Shown here: positions 7,566-15,207 of the stretch, piece after piece
How positions within the stretch are numbered: the stretch's first letter is position 1
Layout of the letters: each line of letters opens with the position of its first letter
Source: Elusimicrobiota bacterium
GTDB lineage: Bacteria > Elusimicrobiota > Endomicrobiia > Endomicrobiales > Endomicrobiaceae
Reading direction: 5' to 3'
Length of the DNA: 32,286 bases
NCBI GenBank assembly: GCA_017525905.1
Contig: JAFXSD010000036.1
Coordinates: 1-32,286, forward strand
The notes under the pieces: model-generated
The model's input: the letters and a program-made list of their open reading frames with translations, nothing else
Told to the model about the DNA's origin: nothing
Databases searched by the model: none
Position numbers and translations under genes: made by a program

Positions 7566-8337
7566 TGATGAAGTATGCTCTGTTTGTGGTGCTAAAATTC
7601 TTAGAACCGCAGAATTTATGGGGATTAAGCGGACGTTCAAGGTGATGTGTAAGTGCATGCAAAAACAGCAGGAAGAAGAAAAAATCCGTCAAGAAAACCA
7701 AGAACGAATGCGAAAAATCGAAAAGCTTAAACGTCTTTCCCTACTTGGCGAGCGGTACAAAAACGCAACTTTTGAAAACTCAAAAACAGGGATTAATCCG
7801 AGTTTTGACAGAGCTTTTAAAAGGTGCCGAAAATACTGCGAGCTATACGAGGAAACAATCAAAAATGGATATGGCATTTATCTTTTCGGAGATAAAGGGG
7901 TCGGTAAAACCCATTTAACCGCTTGTATGGCTCATAACTTAATTTCAAAGTGTGTTCCGGTACTGTTCACAAATTTATTTGAGATTTCAAAGGCGGTAAA
8001 GTCTACGTTTAACCGAGAATCAAGTCTTACGGAGCAAAACTTAATTGAAAGATTTGCAAATATTGAAGTCTTATTTTTCGATGATTTGGGAACAGAAATT
8101 TTTAGTAAAAGTTCAGGCGATACATGGCTTCAAAGCTTGCTTTTCGATATTATCAACAAACGCTACAACAATAAGAAAGCCACGATTTTTTCAAGTAACC
8201 ACAGCTTAAATGAACTCATAAACAAAAGCGGTATTGCCGAAAAAACAGTTGACAGAATATCCGAAATGACAAGTGGAGCGGTTATGAAAATCGAGGGTGC
8301 AAGCCTTAGAAACACTCTGAAAAACTGCATATTTTGA
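7522..8337 (+). CDS. DnaC/DnaI-type helicase loader ATPase
   Basis: The 271-aa protein has an N-terminal zinc-binding section (Cys19-x2-Cys22 and Cys43-x-Cys45), a charged helix, and an AAA+ core with Walker A GDKGVGKTH (123-131) and Walker B LFFDDLG (184-190). SSNHSLNEL (sensor-1 region) and a final arginine-containing ISEMTSGAVMKIEGASLR follow. It would load the host replicative helicase at the phage origin together with the upstream organiser. The start is supported by GGGAGGTG about 6 nt upstream. It overlaps the preceding gene by 44 bp, so the two are likely translationally coupled. Confidence 0.92.
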   Translation: MESTLKSFAQNIPNSDEVCSVCGAKILRTAEFMGIKRTFKVMCKCMQKQQEEEKIRQENQERMRKIEKLKRLSLLGERYKNATFENSKTGINPSFDRAFKRCRKYCELYEETIKNGYGIYLFGDKGVGKTHLTACMAHNLISKCVPVLFTNLFEISKAVKSTFNRESSLTEQNLIERFANIEVLFFDDLGTEIFSKSSGDTWLQSLLFDIINKRYNNKKATIFSSNHSLNELINKSGIAEKTVDRISEMTSGAVMKIEGASLRNTLKNCIF

Positions 8338-8348
8338 GGTGATTTCGA

Positions 8349-8777
8349 TTGACTAAAAAAGAACTTTCACAACTTTATTATTTGAAAAAAGAAATCAAAG
8401 AACAGCAAAAAAGACTTTCCGAACTTGAAGCATTGGCAACAAGTTGCACCGCAAAAATAACGGGGCTTCCAAACGGGAACGGCGTATCTGATAAGATTGC
8501 AAACTATGCCACAGAAATTGCAGATTTAAAAAGTCTTTTAGACCTTAATTTAAAGAAATGCTTTTATGAATTAAATCGTCTAAACAGGTTCATAGATAGC
8601 GTTCAAGATAGCAAAATGCGTATGATTTTAATGCTTAGATATATTCAAAATCTAAGTTGGCAAAAAGTGGCCTTTGCAATCGGAGAACATGACGAACAAT
8701 ATCCAAGAAGAAAGCACAATGCTTTTTTGAAAAAATGTAAACTTGACGAAAATGACGAATTGAATATTGTAGAATAA
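8349..8777 (+). CDS. DUF1492/ArpU-like phage transcriptional regulator
   Basis: The 142-aa protein starts with a coiled-coil segment (LYYLKKEIKEQQKRLSELEAL), continues through an Ala/Leu-rich helical middle, and ends in a region-4-like HTH (SKMRMILMLRYIQNLSWQKVAFAIGEHDEQYPRRKHNAFLKK). That arrangement is typical of DUF1492 proteins, which lie at the end of the early operon and before packaging genes in many Gram-positive phages. They are thought to control late transcription. The start is TTG with AGGTGAT about 6 nt upstream. It is the last gene before a terminator and the promoter at 8855-8883, a possible target. Confidence 0.75.
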   Translation: MTKKELSQLYYLKKEIKEQQKRLSELEALATSCTAKITGLPNGNGVSDKIANYATEIADLKSLLDLNLKKCFYELNRLNRFIDSVQDSKMRMILMLRYIQNLSWQKVAFAIGEHDEQYPRRKHNAFLKKCKLDENDELNIVE

Positions 8778-8815
8778 TATCGTGAGATATTATTTCACGG
8801 CCTTTCTTGTACAGG

Positions 8816-8840
8816 GCGTCTGATATTCAGGCGCTATTTT
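8816..8840 (+). terminator. Terminator at the end of the replication operon
   Basis: GCGTCTGA (8816-8823) and TCAGGCGC (8827-8834) make an 8-bp stem with one G-U pair and a 3-nt loop, followed by TATTTTG. A smaller hairpin (AATATC/GATATT, about 8777-8792) lies upstream. Confidence 0.65.
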
Positions 8841-8854
8841 GTAATTAAATCGAG

Positions 8855-8883
8855 TGGCGACAAAAGCACATCTATGATATAAT
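8855..8883 (+). promoter_or_regulatory. Extended -10 promoter upstream of the MmcQ/YjbR gene
   Basis: A perfect TATAAT (8878-8883) is preceded by TGA, giving a TGn extended -10. The -35 is weak (TGGCGA at 17 bp). It drives the gene at 8927. It might also be the late promoter if the terminator at 9308 is leaky or antiterminated. Confidence 0.7.
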
Positions 8884-8926
8884 TTCGATACTAAATTATA
8901 TATCAATCTGATGTGGGGGTATATTT

Positions 8927-9304
8927 ATGAAAAATTGTGATACTTTAAGAAATAAAATATTTCAATACGTAAAAGATAAGTATGGGACCAATCCGGAATA
9001 TTTATGGGCAAAATTTCCTGAATACGCTGTTTTAAGAAATCCCAATAATTCTAAATGGTATGCCATCATAATGGATGTTAAAAAACGAAGTTTAAGATTA
9101 TCGGGTGAGGAATATATTGACGTTATAGACGTGAAATGTGACCCAATAACGATAGGCTCTTTGTTAGGCAGTAAAGGGTATTTACCGGCTTATCACATGA
9201 ATAAAGATAATTGGATAACGATGCTTCTCGATGGTTCTATCCCCGAAAACGAGATATTTAACCTTATCGATTTAAGTTACGATATGACACAAAAGAAAAA
9301 ATAA
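8927..9304 (+). CDS. MmcQ/YjbR-family protein (moron-like)
   Basis: The 125-aa protein matches the MmcQ/YjbR fold pattern: YLWAKFPEYAVLRNPNNSKWYAIIMDVKK, VIDVKCDP, and the C-terminal GYLPAYHMNKDNWITMLLDGSIPENEIFNLIDLSYDMT. Members adopt a CyaY-like fold and are suspected to bind DNA, but no biochemical role is established. Its start lies 44 bp after a promoter -10 box, and a strong terminator follows it. It is unrelated to head assembly or replication, so it looks like an accessory cargo gene placed between the early and late operons. Confidence 0.88.
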   Translation: MKNCDTLRNKIFQYVKDKYGTNPEYLWAKFPEYAVLRNPNNSKWYAIIMDVKKRSLRLSGEEYIDVIDVKCDPITIGSLLGSKGYLPAYHMNKDNWITMLLDGSIPENEIFNLIDLSYDMTQKKK

Positions 9305-9307
9305 TCA

Positions 9308-9346
9308 AAATACAGTCTCTAAAATTAGAGGCTGTATTTTATATTT
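9308..9346 (+). terminator. Terminator after the MmcQ/YjbR gene
   Basis: AAATACAG (9308-9315)/CTGTATTT (9332-9339) plus CTCTA (9317-9321)/TAGAG (9326-9330), with a T-G pair between them, form a 14-bp stem followed by TTATATTT. It sits upstream of the late operon. Confidence 0.85.
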
Positions 9347-9359
9347 AGGAGGTTTTAAA

Positions 9360-9773
9360 ATTCAAAAGTCTTGCAAACATTGTGGCAGAGTACATGATGA
9401 AAATTACAGATGTAACAAGAAGCCTATCAAAAGAAAAAAGGTAGACGATATTGTAAGGTTCCGAAACAGCCCAAAATGGCAGAAAAAAAGAAAACATATT
9501 AAGGAGCGTGATAATTATCTTTGTCAGGTTTGTATTAGGGAGCTGTACAACACAAAGCGAAAATATAATTCAGAGGGATTGCAGGTTCACCATGCGATGC
9601 CGATTAATTTAAGTAAAGATTTAAAGCTTGATGAAAGCAATTTAATTACGCTTTGCTCTATGCACCACTCAATGTGCGATAAAGGCAAAATTCCGTATGA
9701 AGAAGTAAAGAAGATAATTAATGAGCAAAATCAAAAACAAAGCAATCCCCCCACTACTCCAAAAATTTTTTAG
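9360..9773 (+). CDS. HNH endonuclease of the packaging module, ATT start
   Basis: The 137-aa protein begins QKSCKHCGRVHDENYRC, a CxxC pair and further Cys, as many phage HNH proteins do. It continues with RFRNSPKWQKKRKHIKERDNYLCQVC and the HNH core LQVHHAMPINL ... LITLCSMHHSMCDKGKIP. Phage HNH nucleases next to terminase genes help DNA packaging by cutting with the large terminase. No ATG, GTG or TTG lies in frame upstream of the conserved N-terminus, and the first in-frame ATG (at 9594) would remove most of the protein. A perfect AGGAGG (9347-9352) is 7 nt before ATT at 9360, which I take as the start codon. Confidence 0.85.
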   Translation: MQKSCKHCGRVHDENYRCNKKPIKRKKVDDIVRFRNSPKWQKKRKHIKERDNYLCQVCIRELYNTKRKYNSEGLQVHHAMPINLSKDLKLDESNLITLCSMHHSMCDKGKIPYEEVKKIINEQNQKQSNPPTTPKIF

Positions 9774-9852
9774 GAAGATACCCAAACACCGACAGCCCCC
9801 ATAAATTTACACCGAATTTAATAAACGTGAGTTTTTTGGAAAGGAAGACAAA

Positions 9853-10335
9853 ATGAAGATAGAAAAAATAAGCATAGATAAAATTAAACCCTATGAAAAC
9901 AACGCCAAACTCCACCCACCCGAACAAATAGAGCAAATAAAAAAATCAATTCAGGAATTCGGGAACAATGACCCGATTGCAATTGATGAAAATAGTGTAA
10001 TAATTGAGGGGCATGGAAGATATGAAGCATTAAAAGAGCTTGGATTTAAAGAAATTGAAGTTATCAGGTTAACACACTTAAATGAGCAGCAGAAAAAAGC
10101 ATATATTTTAGCTCATAACAAACTTACAATGAATACCGGATTTGACTTCAATATGCTAAGTTTGGAACTTGACAGCATTGATGGTTTCGATATGTCTGAT
10201 TTTGGATTTGAAATTGATTTTGAAAAAGAAAATCAAAGAATCTCTGAGAATAAAGAGATTGACACAAATGAATTTGATGATGAAAAGTTTGATTTGGAAT
10301 GTCCCAGATGTGGTTTTAGGTGGAACGATGAATAA
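9853..10335 (+). CDS. ParB/Srx-fold nuclease-like protein
   Basis: The 160-aa protein carries a ParB-type N-terminal domain (about 1-95): IKPYENNAKLHP, EQIKKSIQEFGNNDPIAIDENSVIIEGHGRYEALKELG, and LTHLNEQQKKAYILAHNKL. In phages this domain is often fused to a DNA methyltransferase; here it is a separate gene overlapping the methyltransferase gene by 8 bp. The acidic C-terminus ends in LECPRCGFRWNDE, a half zinc knuckle. Such domains can be nucleases or CTP-dependent DNA-binding switches. Whether this one regulates, cuts or guides the methyltransferase is not visible from sequence. AAAGGAAG lies upstream of the ATG. Confidence 0.85.
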   Translation: MKIEKISIDKIKPYENNAKLHPPEQIEQIKKSIQEFGNNDPIAIDENSVIIEGHGRYEALKELGFKEIEVIRLTHLNEQQKKAYILAHNKLTMNTGFDFNMLSLELDSIDGFDMSDFGFEIDFEKENQRISENKEIDTNEFDDEKFDLECPRCGFRWNDE

Positions 10336-11356
10336 AGAATATATTTGGAAACTGGAAGATTTAAAGAAAATAAAGAAAAACGGTTTAAAAGTTTTTTCTT
10401 GTTTTGCTTGTGGCGGAGGCTCAACAATGGGATATAAACTCGCAGGCTTTGACGTTATAGGTTGCAATGAAATCGACCCGAAAATAAATAACGTGTATGT
10501 AAAGAATCATCATCCGAAGTATAATTTCGATACTGATATTCGTGATTTGATAAATTCAGGTTTACCCGATGAACTGTATAATCTTGATATTTTAGATGGG
10601 AGCCCTCCGTGTTCCGTGTTTTCTATGGCAGGAAAAAGAGAAAAAGGTTGGGGGATTGAAAAAACATTCAGGGAGGGACAGAAAAAACAGCGGCTTGATG
10701 ATTTGTTTTTCTACTTTATTGATTTGGCAAAAAAACTAAAGCCAAAAGTTATTGTCGCCGAAAATGTGAAAGGCTTAATATTTAAAAAAGCCAGAGGATA
10801 TGTAAATGAAATTCTCAAACACTTTGACAAAGCCGGATATGATGTTCAAATTTTTCTTTTAAACAGCGCAAAAATGGGAGTTCCGCAAAGGAGAGAACGA
10901 ACCTTTTTTATTGCAAGAAGAAAAGATTTAAAGATTCCGAAAGTAGTTCTTAATTTTAATGAAAAACCAATTACTTATGGTGAATTTAAAGATACAAAAT
11001 TCAAACTGCTTCATAAGGGTACCGATGAATATAAATATTGGCATCTAAAAAAATCATCCGACACATCACTAAGAGATGCGATACTTAGGGAAACAGGCAA
11101 AAACAAGAGATTTAATGAGAAATACATCAAAGACAATATGGTTTGCGGAACTATCGTATCGAAAGGGAAAATTTTGAGGTTTGATTTTCCGGCAAAAATA
11201 AGCGACAAAGATATAATTACAATTCAGACGTTCCCTCAAGATTACAATTTTTGCGGTCAAAATGTTCAGTATGTTTGCGGGATGAGTGTTCCGCCGATAA
11301 TGATGAAAAAAATTGCAGAGCAAATTTATTTGCAAATATTTAAAAGCATGAGGTGA
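10328..11356 (+). CDS. C5-cytosine DNA methyltransferase (Dcm-like)
   Basis: The 342-aa protein contains the ordered m5C-methyltransferase motifs. Motif I is KVFSCFACGGGSTMGYKLAGF, motif IV GSPPC with catalytic Cys95 followed by SVFSMAGKREKGWG, motif VI AENVKGL, and motif VIII QRRERTFF. A target-recognition region comes next, then a C-terminal motif X-like segment (QNVQYVCGMSVPP). It would methylate cytosine in phage DNA, probably to evade host restriction; no matching restriction gene is present. The ATG at 10328 gives a GGTGG site 4 nt upstream and overlaps the ParB-like gene. An open frame extends farther upstream inside parB but has no homology. The target sequence cannot be predicted here. 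Confidence 0.9.
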   Translation: MNKEYIWKLEDLKKIKKNGLKVFSCFACGGGSTMGYKLAGFDVIGCNEIDPKINNVYVKNHHPKYNFDTDIRDLINSGLPDELYNLDILDGSPPCSVFSMAGKREKGWGIEKTFREGQKKQRLDDLFFYFIDLAKKLKPKVIVAENVKGLIFKKARGYVNEILKHFDKAGYDVQIFLLNSAKMGVPQRRERTFFIARRKDLKIPKVVLNFNEKPITYGEFKDTKFKLLHKGTDEYKYWHLKKSSDTSLRDAILRETGKNKRFNEKYIKDNMVCGTIVSKGKILRFDFPAKISDKDIITIQTFPQDYNFCGQNVQYVCGMSVPPIMMKKIAEQIYLQIFKSMR

Positions 11357-11360
11357 GATA

Positions 11361-11726
11361 TTGTCAAAAATAGATTTAAATAAACAAGCCAAAGAAATTC
11401 TTGAAATTGCCGAGAAACACGGCGTAGAACAGAATTTCTTTTTTCTTACGACTTTCAAAAGGTATCAGGTTCAAATCGGGATTTTAAATGACCTTGAAAA
11501 AACAATCCGAGAAGAAGGAACTTTAGTTACAAAAGAATATGTCAAAGGGCGAAAAAATGTATATTCGCACCCCGCAATCTCGGACTATAACCGAACCACC
11601 GACAGCGCCAACAAAACAGTTGTAACGCTTATGAAAATAATCACAACACTAAGGGACCGCCAAGATGACGACGAGCCCGACCCACTCTTAGAAATACTTA
11701 GCGGAAGGAGTGTGAAAATAGATTGA
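11361..11726 (+). CDS. P27-family terminase small subunit
   Basis: The 121-aa protein has the P27-like pattern with FKRYQVQIGILNDLEKTIREEGTLVTKEYVKGRKNVYSHPAISDYNRTTDSANKTVVTLMKIITTL: a helical core, the conserved HPA segment and a final helix. It recognises phage DNA for packaging. The start is TTG with GAGGTGA (11350-11356) 4 nt upstream. Its TGA overlaps the ATT start of the large terminase (ATTGA at 11722-11726). It is directly upstream of the large terminase, the usual order. Confidence 0.85.
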   Translation: MSKIDLNKQAKEILEIAEKHGVEQNFFFLTTFKRYQVQIGILNDLEKTIREEGTLVTKEYVKGRKNVYSHPAISDYNRTTDSANKTVVTLMKIITTLRDRQDDDEPDPLLEILSGRSVKID

Positions 11727-13407
11727 AAAGTATATAAATAACAAAGCATATCAGTATGCGAAAGGAGTTATAAATGGTGAAACCTCTGCCCCTCGATACG
11801 TCATAAAGACGTGCCAAAACTTTATAGATATTTGCGAAAATAAATCGGACAAATATTTTTTTGATATTTCAAAATTTGAAAAAATAGAGAACATATTAAA
11901 GCTTCTTGTTATGCCGAGAGGTCTTAAAGCTGGAAGAAGTATTTTTGAATGTTCATGCGGTTATCAATGGCTTTTATATGCCTCAGCTCTTTGCGTAGTC
12001 TACCGAGAAAATCCAAATAAAAGAAGATATGAAACTGTGATACTCGAAGTTGGAAGAAAGAATTTTAAGACTTTTACAATCGCAACAATTTTCGTACTTC
12101 TTTTTTTATTGGAGCCAAAGTTTTCTAAGTTTTATTCGGTAGCACCTGACGGAGCGCTTTCAAGAGAAGTTAAGACAGCAATCGAAGAAATACTTAAATC
12201 AAGCCCCTTTATTTACCAAAACAAAAACCGATATAGATTTAAGATTTTACGTGATTACATTGAGTTTTTACCAAACGAAAATAAATATATTCCGCTTAAC
12301 TATTCAAATTCAAGAATGGACGGAAAACTCCCGAACGTATTTTTGGCGGATGAAGTCGGAGCGCTTCCAAATTCTTATGCGGTTGAAGCTATGAGGTCAG
12401 GACAGCTTAATATTTTAAACAAGCTCGGCTGCATTGTTTCAACGAAATATCCAACAGCGAACAATCCTTTTGAAGATGAAGTTAATTATGCCAAAAGAGT
12501 TTTAGACGGAGTTCAAAAAGATGAAACCGTCTTTTCGCTTTTATATGAGCCCGATGATACGGAAAGCTGGACAAATGATGACACAATTTTAAAGCACGCA
12601 AACCCCGTCGCTCTTGAAATTCCTGAGATTTGGGAAGATTTAATCAAAAAAAGAGCAAGAGCAATTTCGGTGGAATCTGCGAGAGAAAACTTTTTAACTA
12701 AGCACTGCAACATTATTTATCAAGGCTCAGGAACTGAAAGCTTTATTGATATTAAAGACTTGCAAGCTTGCCGAGTAAACAAGATTGATTGGACAAATCG
12801 AGAAGTATATATCGGCGTTGACTTATCAATGAGCAACGATAACACGGCGGTTGCGATTGCAAGCGAAGAAAACGGAAAAATACTTGCCGATGTGATTTGC
12901 TTTGTGCCTGAGGGTAGGCTTGAAGAAAAGAGCAAGTTTGAAAAGCTTGATTACAAAAGATTTATAAAGTCGATGAAATGCGTAGCTTGCGGAAACAAGA
13001 CAATCGATTATGGAATTGTTGAAGATTTTGTTTTTAATATTGAAGCAAAATACAGAGTAAAAATTAAAGCGATTGGCTTTGATAGATACAACGCAATCTC
13101 AAGCGCTCAAAAGTGGAACAGAAAATACAACACAGTAGAAATAAGGCAACACAGCGACACACTTCACCCACCGACAAAACTTTTATCCGAGAAAATAACA
13201 AACAGCGAATTTGAATATGAGAAAAACACCTTGCTTGAAATAAATTTCGAAAATGCAAGGTGCACTTATGACACAAATATGAACCGCTATGTTACCAAAA
13301 AAAAATCAAGCGGAAAGGTTGATATGGTTGTCGCTCTAATAAACGCGGTTTATCTACTCCAGCAAGATATAATTTTTGACGATAGCGGCTGGGCGGTACA
13401 GTATTAA
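11722..13407 (+). CDS. Terminase large subunit, apparent ATT start
   Basis: The 561-aa large terminase has an N-terminal ATPase with Walker A-like GRKNFKT (111-117), Walker B VFLADEVG, and a C-terminal RNase H-like nuclease opening with YIGVDLSMSNDNTAVAIA. The first in-frame ATG is at 11911, but the frame is open and homologous 63 codons upstream, giving EKYINNKAYQYAKGVINGE and NFIDICENK, the usual terminase N-terminus. No ATG, GTG or TTG exists in that stretch. The first codon after the in-frame stop TAG is ATT at 11722, with GGAAGGAG (11703-11710) 11 nt upstream, overlapping the small-terminase stop. I take ATT as the start. A product from 11911 would lack the conserved N-terminal segment. 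Confidence 0.87.
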   Translation: MEKYINNKAYQYAKGVINGETSAPRYVIKTCQNFIDICENKSDKYFFDISKFEKIENILKLLVMPRGLKAGRSIFECSCGYQWLLYASALCVVYRENPNKRRYETVILEVGRKNFKTFTIATIFVLLFLLEPKFSKFYSVAPDGALSREVKTAIEEILKSSPFIYQNKNRYRFKILRDYIEFLPNENKYIPLNYSNSRMDGKLPNVFLADEVGALPNSYAVEAMRSGQLNILNKLGCIVSTKYPTANNPFEDEVNYAKRVLDGVQKDETVFSLLYEPDDTESWTNDDTILKHANPVALEIPEIWEDLIKKRARAISVESARENFLTKHCNIIYQGSGTESFIDIKDLQACRVNKIDWTNREVYIGVDLSMSNDNTAVAIASEENGKILADVICFVPEGRLEEKSKFEKLDYKRFIKSMKCVACGNKTIDYGIVEDFVFNIEAKYRVKIKAIGFDRYNAISSAQKWNRKYNTVEIRQHSDTLHPPTKLLSEKITNSEFEYEKNTLLEINFENARCTYDTNMNRYVTKKKSSGKVDMVVALINAVYLLQQDIIFDDSGWAVQY

Positions 13408-13419
13408 AGGAGGTACAAG

Positions 13420-14637
13420 TTGAAATTTTTTAATTTTAGAAACAAAAACCAAGAGCAAGAAAATGAAATAAGACAAAGCGATGATTTAATTTTAAAAAGT
13501 TTTATAAGTGAAGATACAATTTGCGAGCGTGAGGCTATGAATATTCCGGCTGTTTCCAAGTGTGTGAGTTTAATTGCCGATACAGTTTCGATGATTCCGA
13601 TAAAGCTTTACAAAGAAGAATTTTTAAACGGAAAAAGGAAAACTGTTGAAGTGGAAGACGAGCGGTGCGACTTATTTAATCTTGACACCAAAGACACGCT
13701 TGACGGAGTGCAGTTTAAAAGAGCTTTGGTTCGTGATTATCTTCTTTTCGGGGGTGCTTATGCGTATATCAAAAAGCGACGAAATACAGTAAAATCGCTT
13801 AATTATGTAAGTTTTGAGAATGTCCATATAATAGAAAATTTTGACCCGATTTTTAAAGACTATAATATTTTAATAGGCGGTCAAAGCTATAAACCTTTTG
13901 AATTTTTAAAAGTATTACGTTCCACCAAAGACGGAGCCAACGGAATTGGAATTATAAACCAAAATCAAGAGCTTTTAAAAGTTGCATATTTAACGCTTAA
14001 ATTTGAACAAAGTCTTGTTTCTACGGGCGGAAGTAAAAAGGGATTTATCAAGTCCGAAAAGAAAATAACAAAAGAAGCAATGGACAGCTTAAAAAAGGCG
14101 TGGCGTGAGCTTTACTGCAACACGGAAAATAATGTCATCGTTTTAAATGATAATCTTGATTTTAAGGAAGCCAGCAATACATCGACCGAAATGCAGCTTA
14201 ATGAAAATAAAAATTCAATAAACAATTCTATCTTAGATATTTTCGGAGTGCCGACAGATTGGAATTGGGAAACGTTCATAAAAACAGCGGTAATGCCGAT
14301 TTTATCAGCCATAGAATGCGCGCTAAACAGGGACTTACTTCTTGAGAAAGAGAAGAAGTCCTTTTACTTTGCGTTTGATACAAAAGAAATCACTAAGGGC
14401 GATATAAAAACACGCTTTGAGGCTTACAAAACGGCGCTTGACGCAAATTTAATGCAGATTGATGAGTGCAGATACATGGAGGATTTAGAGCCACTTGGAC
14501 TTAATTTCATAAAACTTGGACTTCAAGATGTTCTGTTCAATCCGCAAACTAAAGAAGTTTACACGCCAAACACAAATAAAGTTACAAATATTTCAGACAC
14601 GGGAGGTAAAAATTTTGAGAATAGAAATCAGGAATAA
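13420..14637 (+). CDS. HK97-type portal protein
   Basis: The 405-aa protein follows the HK97 portal pattern: AMNIPAVSKCVSLIADTVSMIPIKLY near the N-terminus, LVRDYLLFGGAYAYIKKR, a central wing, LLKVAYLTLKFEQSLVSTGG, FGVPTDWNW and the C-terminal ALDANLMQIDECRYMEDLEPL. It forms the dodecameric ring through which DNA enters the head. The start is TTG with AAAGGAGG (13406-13413). Its 3' end overlaps the protease gene by 23 bp. Confidence 0.93.
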   Translation: MKFFNFRNKNQEQENEIRQSDDLILKSFISEDTICEREAMNIPAVSKCVSLIADTVSMIPIKLYKEEFLNGKRKTVEVEDERCDLFNLDTKDTLDGVQFKRALVRDYLLFGGAYAYIKKRRNTVKSLNYVSFENVHIIENFDPIFKDYNILIGGQSYKPFEFLKVLRSTKDGANGIGIINQNQELLKVAYLTLKFEQSLVSTGGSKKGFIKSEKKITKEAMDSLKKAWRELYCNTENNVIVLNDNLDFKEASNTSTEMQLNENKNSINNSILDIFGVPTDWNWETFIKTAVMPILSAIECALNRDLLLEKEKKSFYFAFDTKEITKGDIKTRFEAYKTALDANLMQIDECRYMEDLEPLGLNFIKLGLQDVLFNPQTKEVYTPNTNKVTNISDTGGKNFENRNQE

Positions 14638-15202
14638 CAGCGTTTTACTTGATGGGTACGTTAATGCGGTTGCAAGAGATTCAAGACCTATGCTCGACGA
14701 AAACGGCGAAAAATTCGTGGAACAAATAACGCCGAAAACATTTCAGAGAGCAGTTGAGAAAAGCGATGATATTTTATGTTTACTAAATCATGAGCCTTCA
14801 AGAGTTTTAGGTTCAACGAAGAAAGGAAATATCGAACTTTTTGAAGATAATATCGGACTTAGAGCAATTTGCAAGATTACAGATAGCGAGGTGATTAAAA
14901 AAGCAAAAGAAAATAAGCTTAGGGGTTGGAGTTTTGGATTTGAAGCAGTTAAGGAGCACGAAGAACAAGCAAGCGAAAATCTTAAAAGACGGTTTGTCGA
15001 TGATATGAACCTTTTTGAAGTTTCTATAATCGATGACCGCAAAATTCCCTGCTACATCGGAACTTCAATCGAAACTCGGGCAGATAAAAATTCAAAAATT
15101 GAATACAGAGGCGAAAAGTTTCAAGCGAAAATTTTAAATTATGAAAAGCAAATTGATTATTCAAATTACGAAAAAATTTTAAATGAAATTAAAGGAGATT
15201 AA
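14615..15202 (+). CDS. HK97-family prohead protease
   Basis: The 195-aa protein has the S78-type protease pattern: LLDGYVNAVARDSRPM, the catalytic His59 in LLNHEPSRVLG, and Ser106 in LRGWSFGFEA, followed by LFEVSIIDDRKIPCY. It cleaves the capsid's N-terminal delta domain during maturation. The start is TTG at 14615, with GGGAGG (14601-14606) 8 nt upstream; the longer open frame upstream overlaps the portal gene and has no homology. Confidence 0.92.
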   Translation: MRIEIRNNSVLLDGYVNAVARDSRPMLDENGEKFVEQITPKTFQRAVEKSDDILCLLNHEPSRVLGSTKKGNIELFEDNIGLRAICKITDSEVIKKAKENKLRGWSFGFEAVKEHEEQASENLKRRFVDDMNLFEVSIIDDRKIPCYIGTSIETRADKNSKIEYRGEKFQAKILNYEKQIDYSNYEKILNEIKGD

Positions 15203-15207
15203 AGATT

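Noticed and set aside
10169..10327. N-terminal extension of the methyltransferase
   Set aside because: The extra 53 codons lie within the ParB-like gene in another frame and show no methyltransferase homology.
11069..11458. Minus-strand 129-codon frame
   Set aside because: It is antisense to the methyltransferase and small terminase genes, both well supported.
11911..13407. Large terminase starting at its first ATG
   Set aside because: This start removes 63 residues of expected N-terminal sequence, and no ribosome binding site lies before 11911; the ATT at 11722 fits better.
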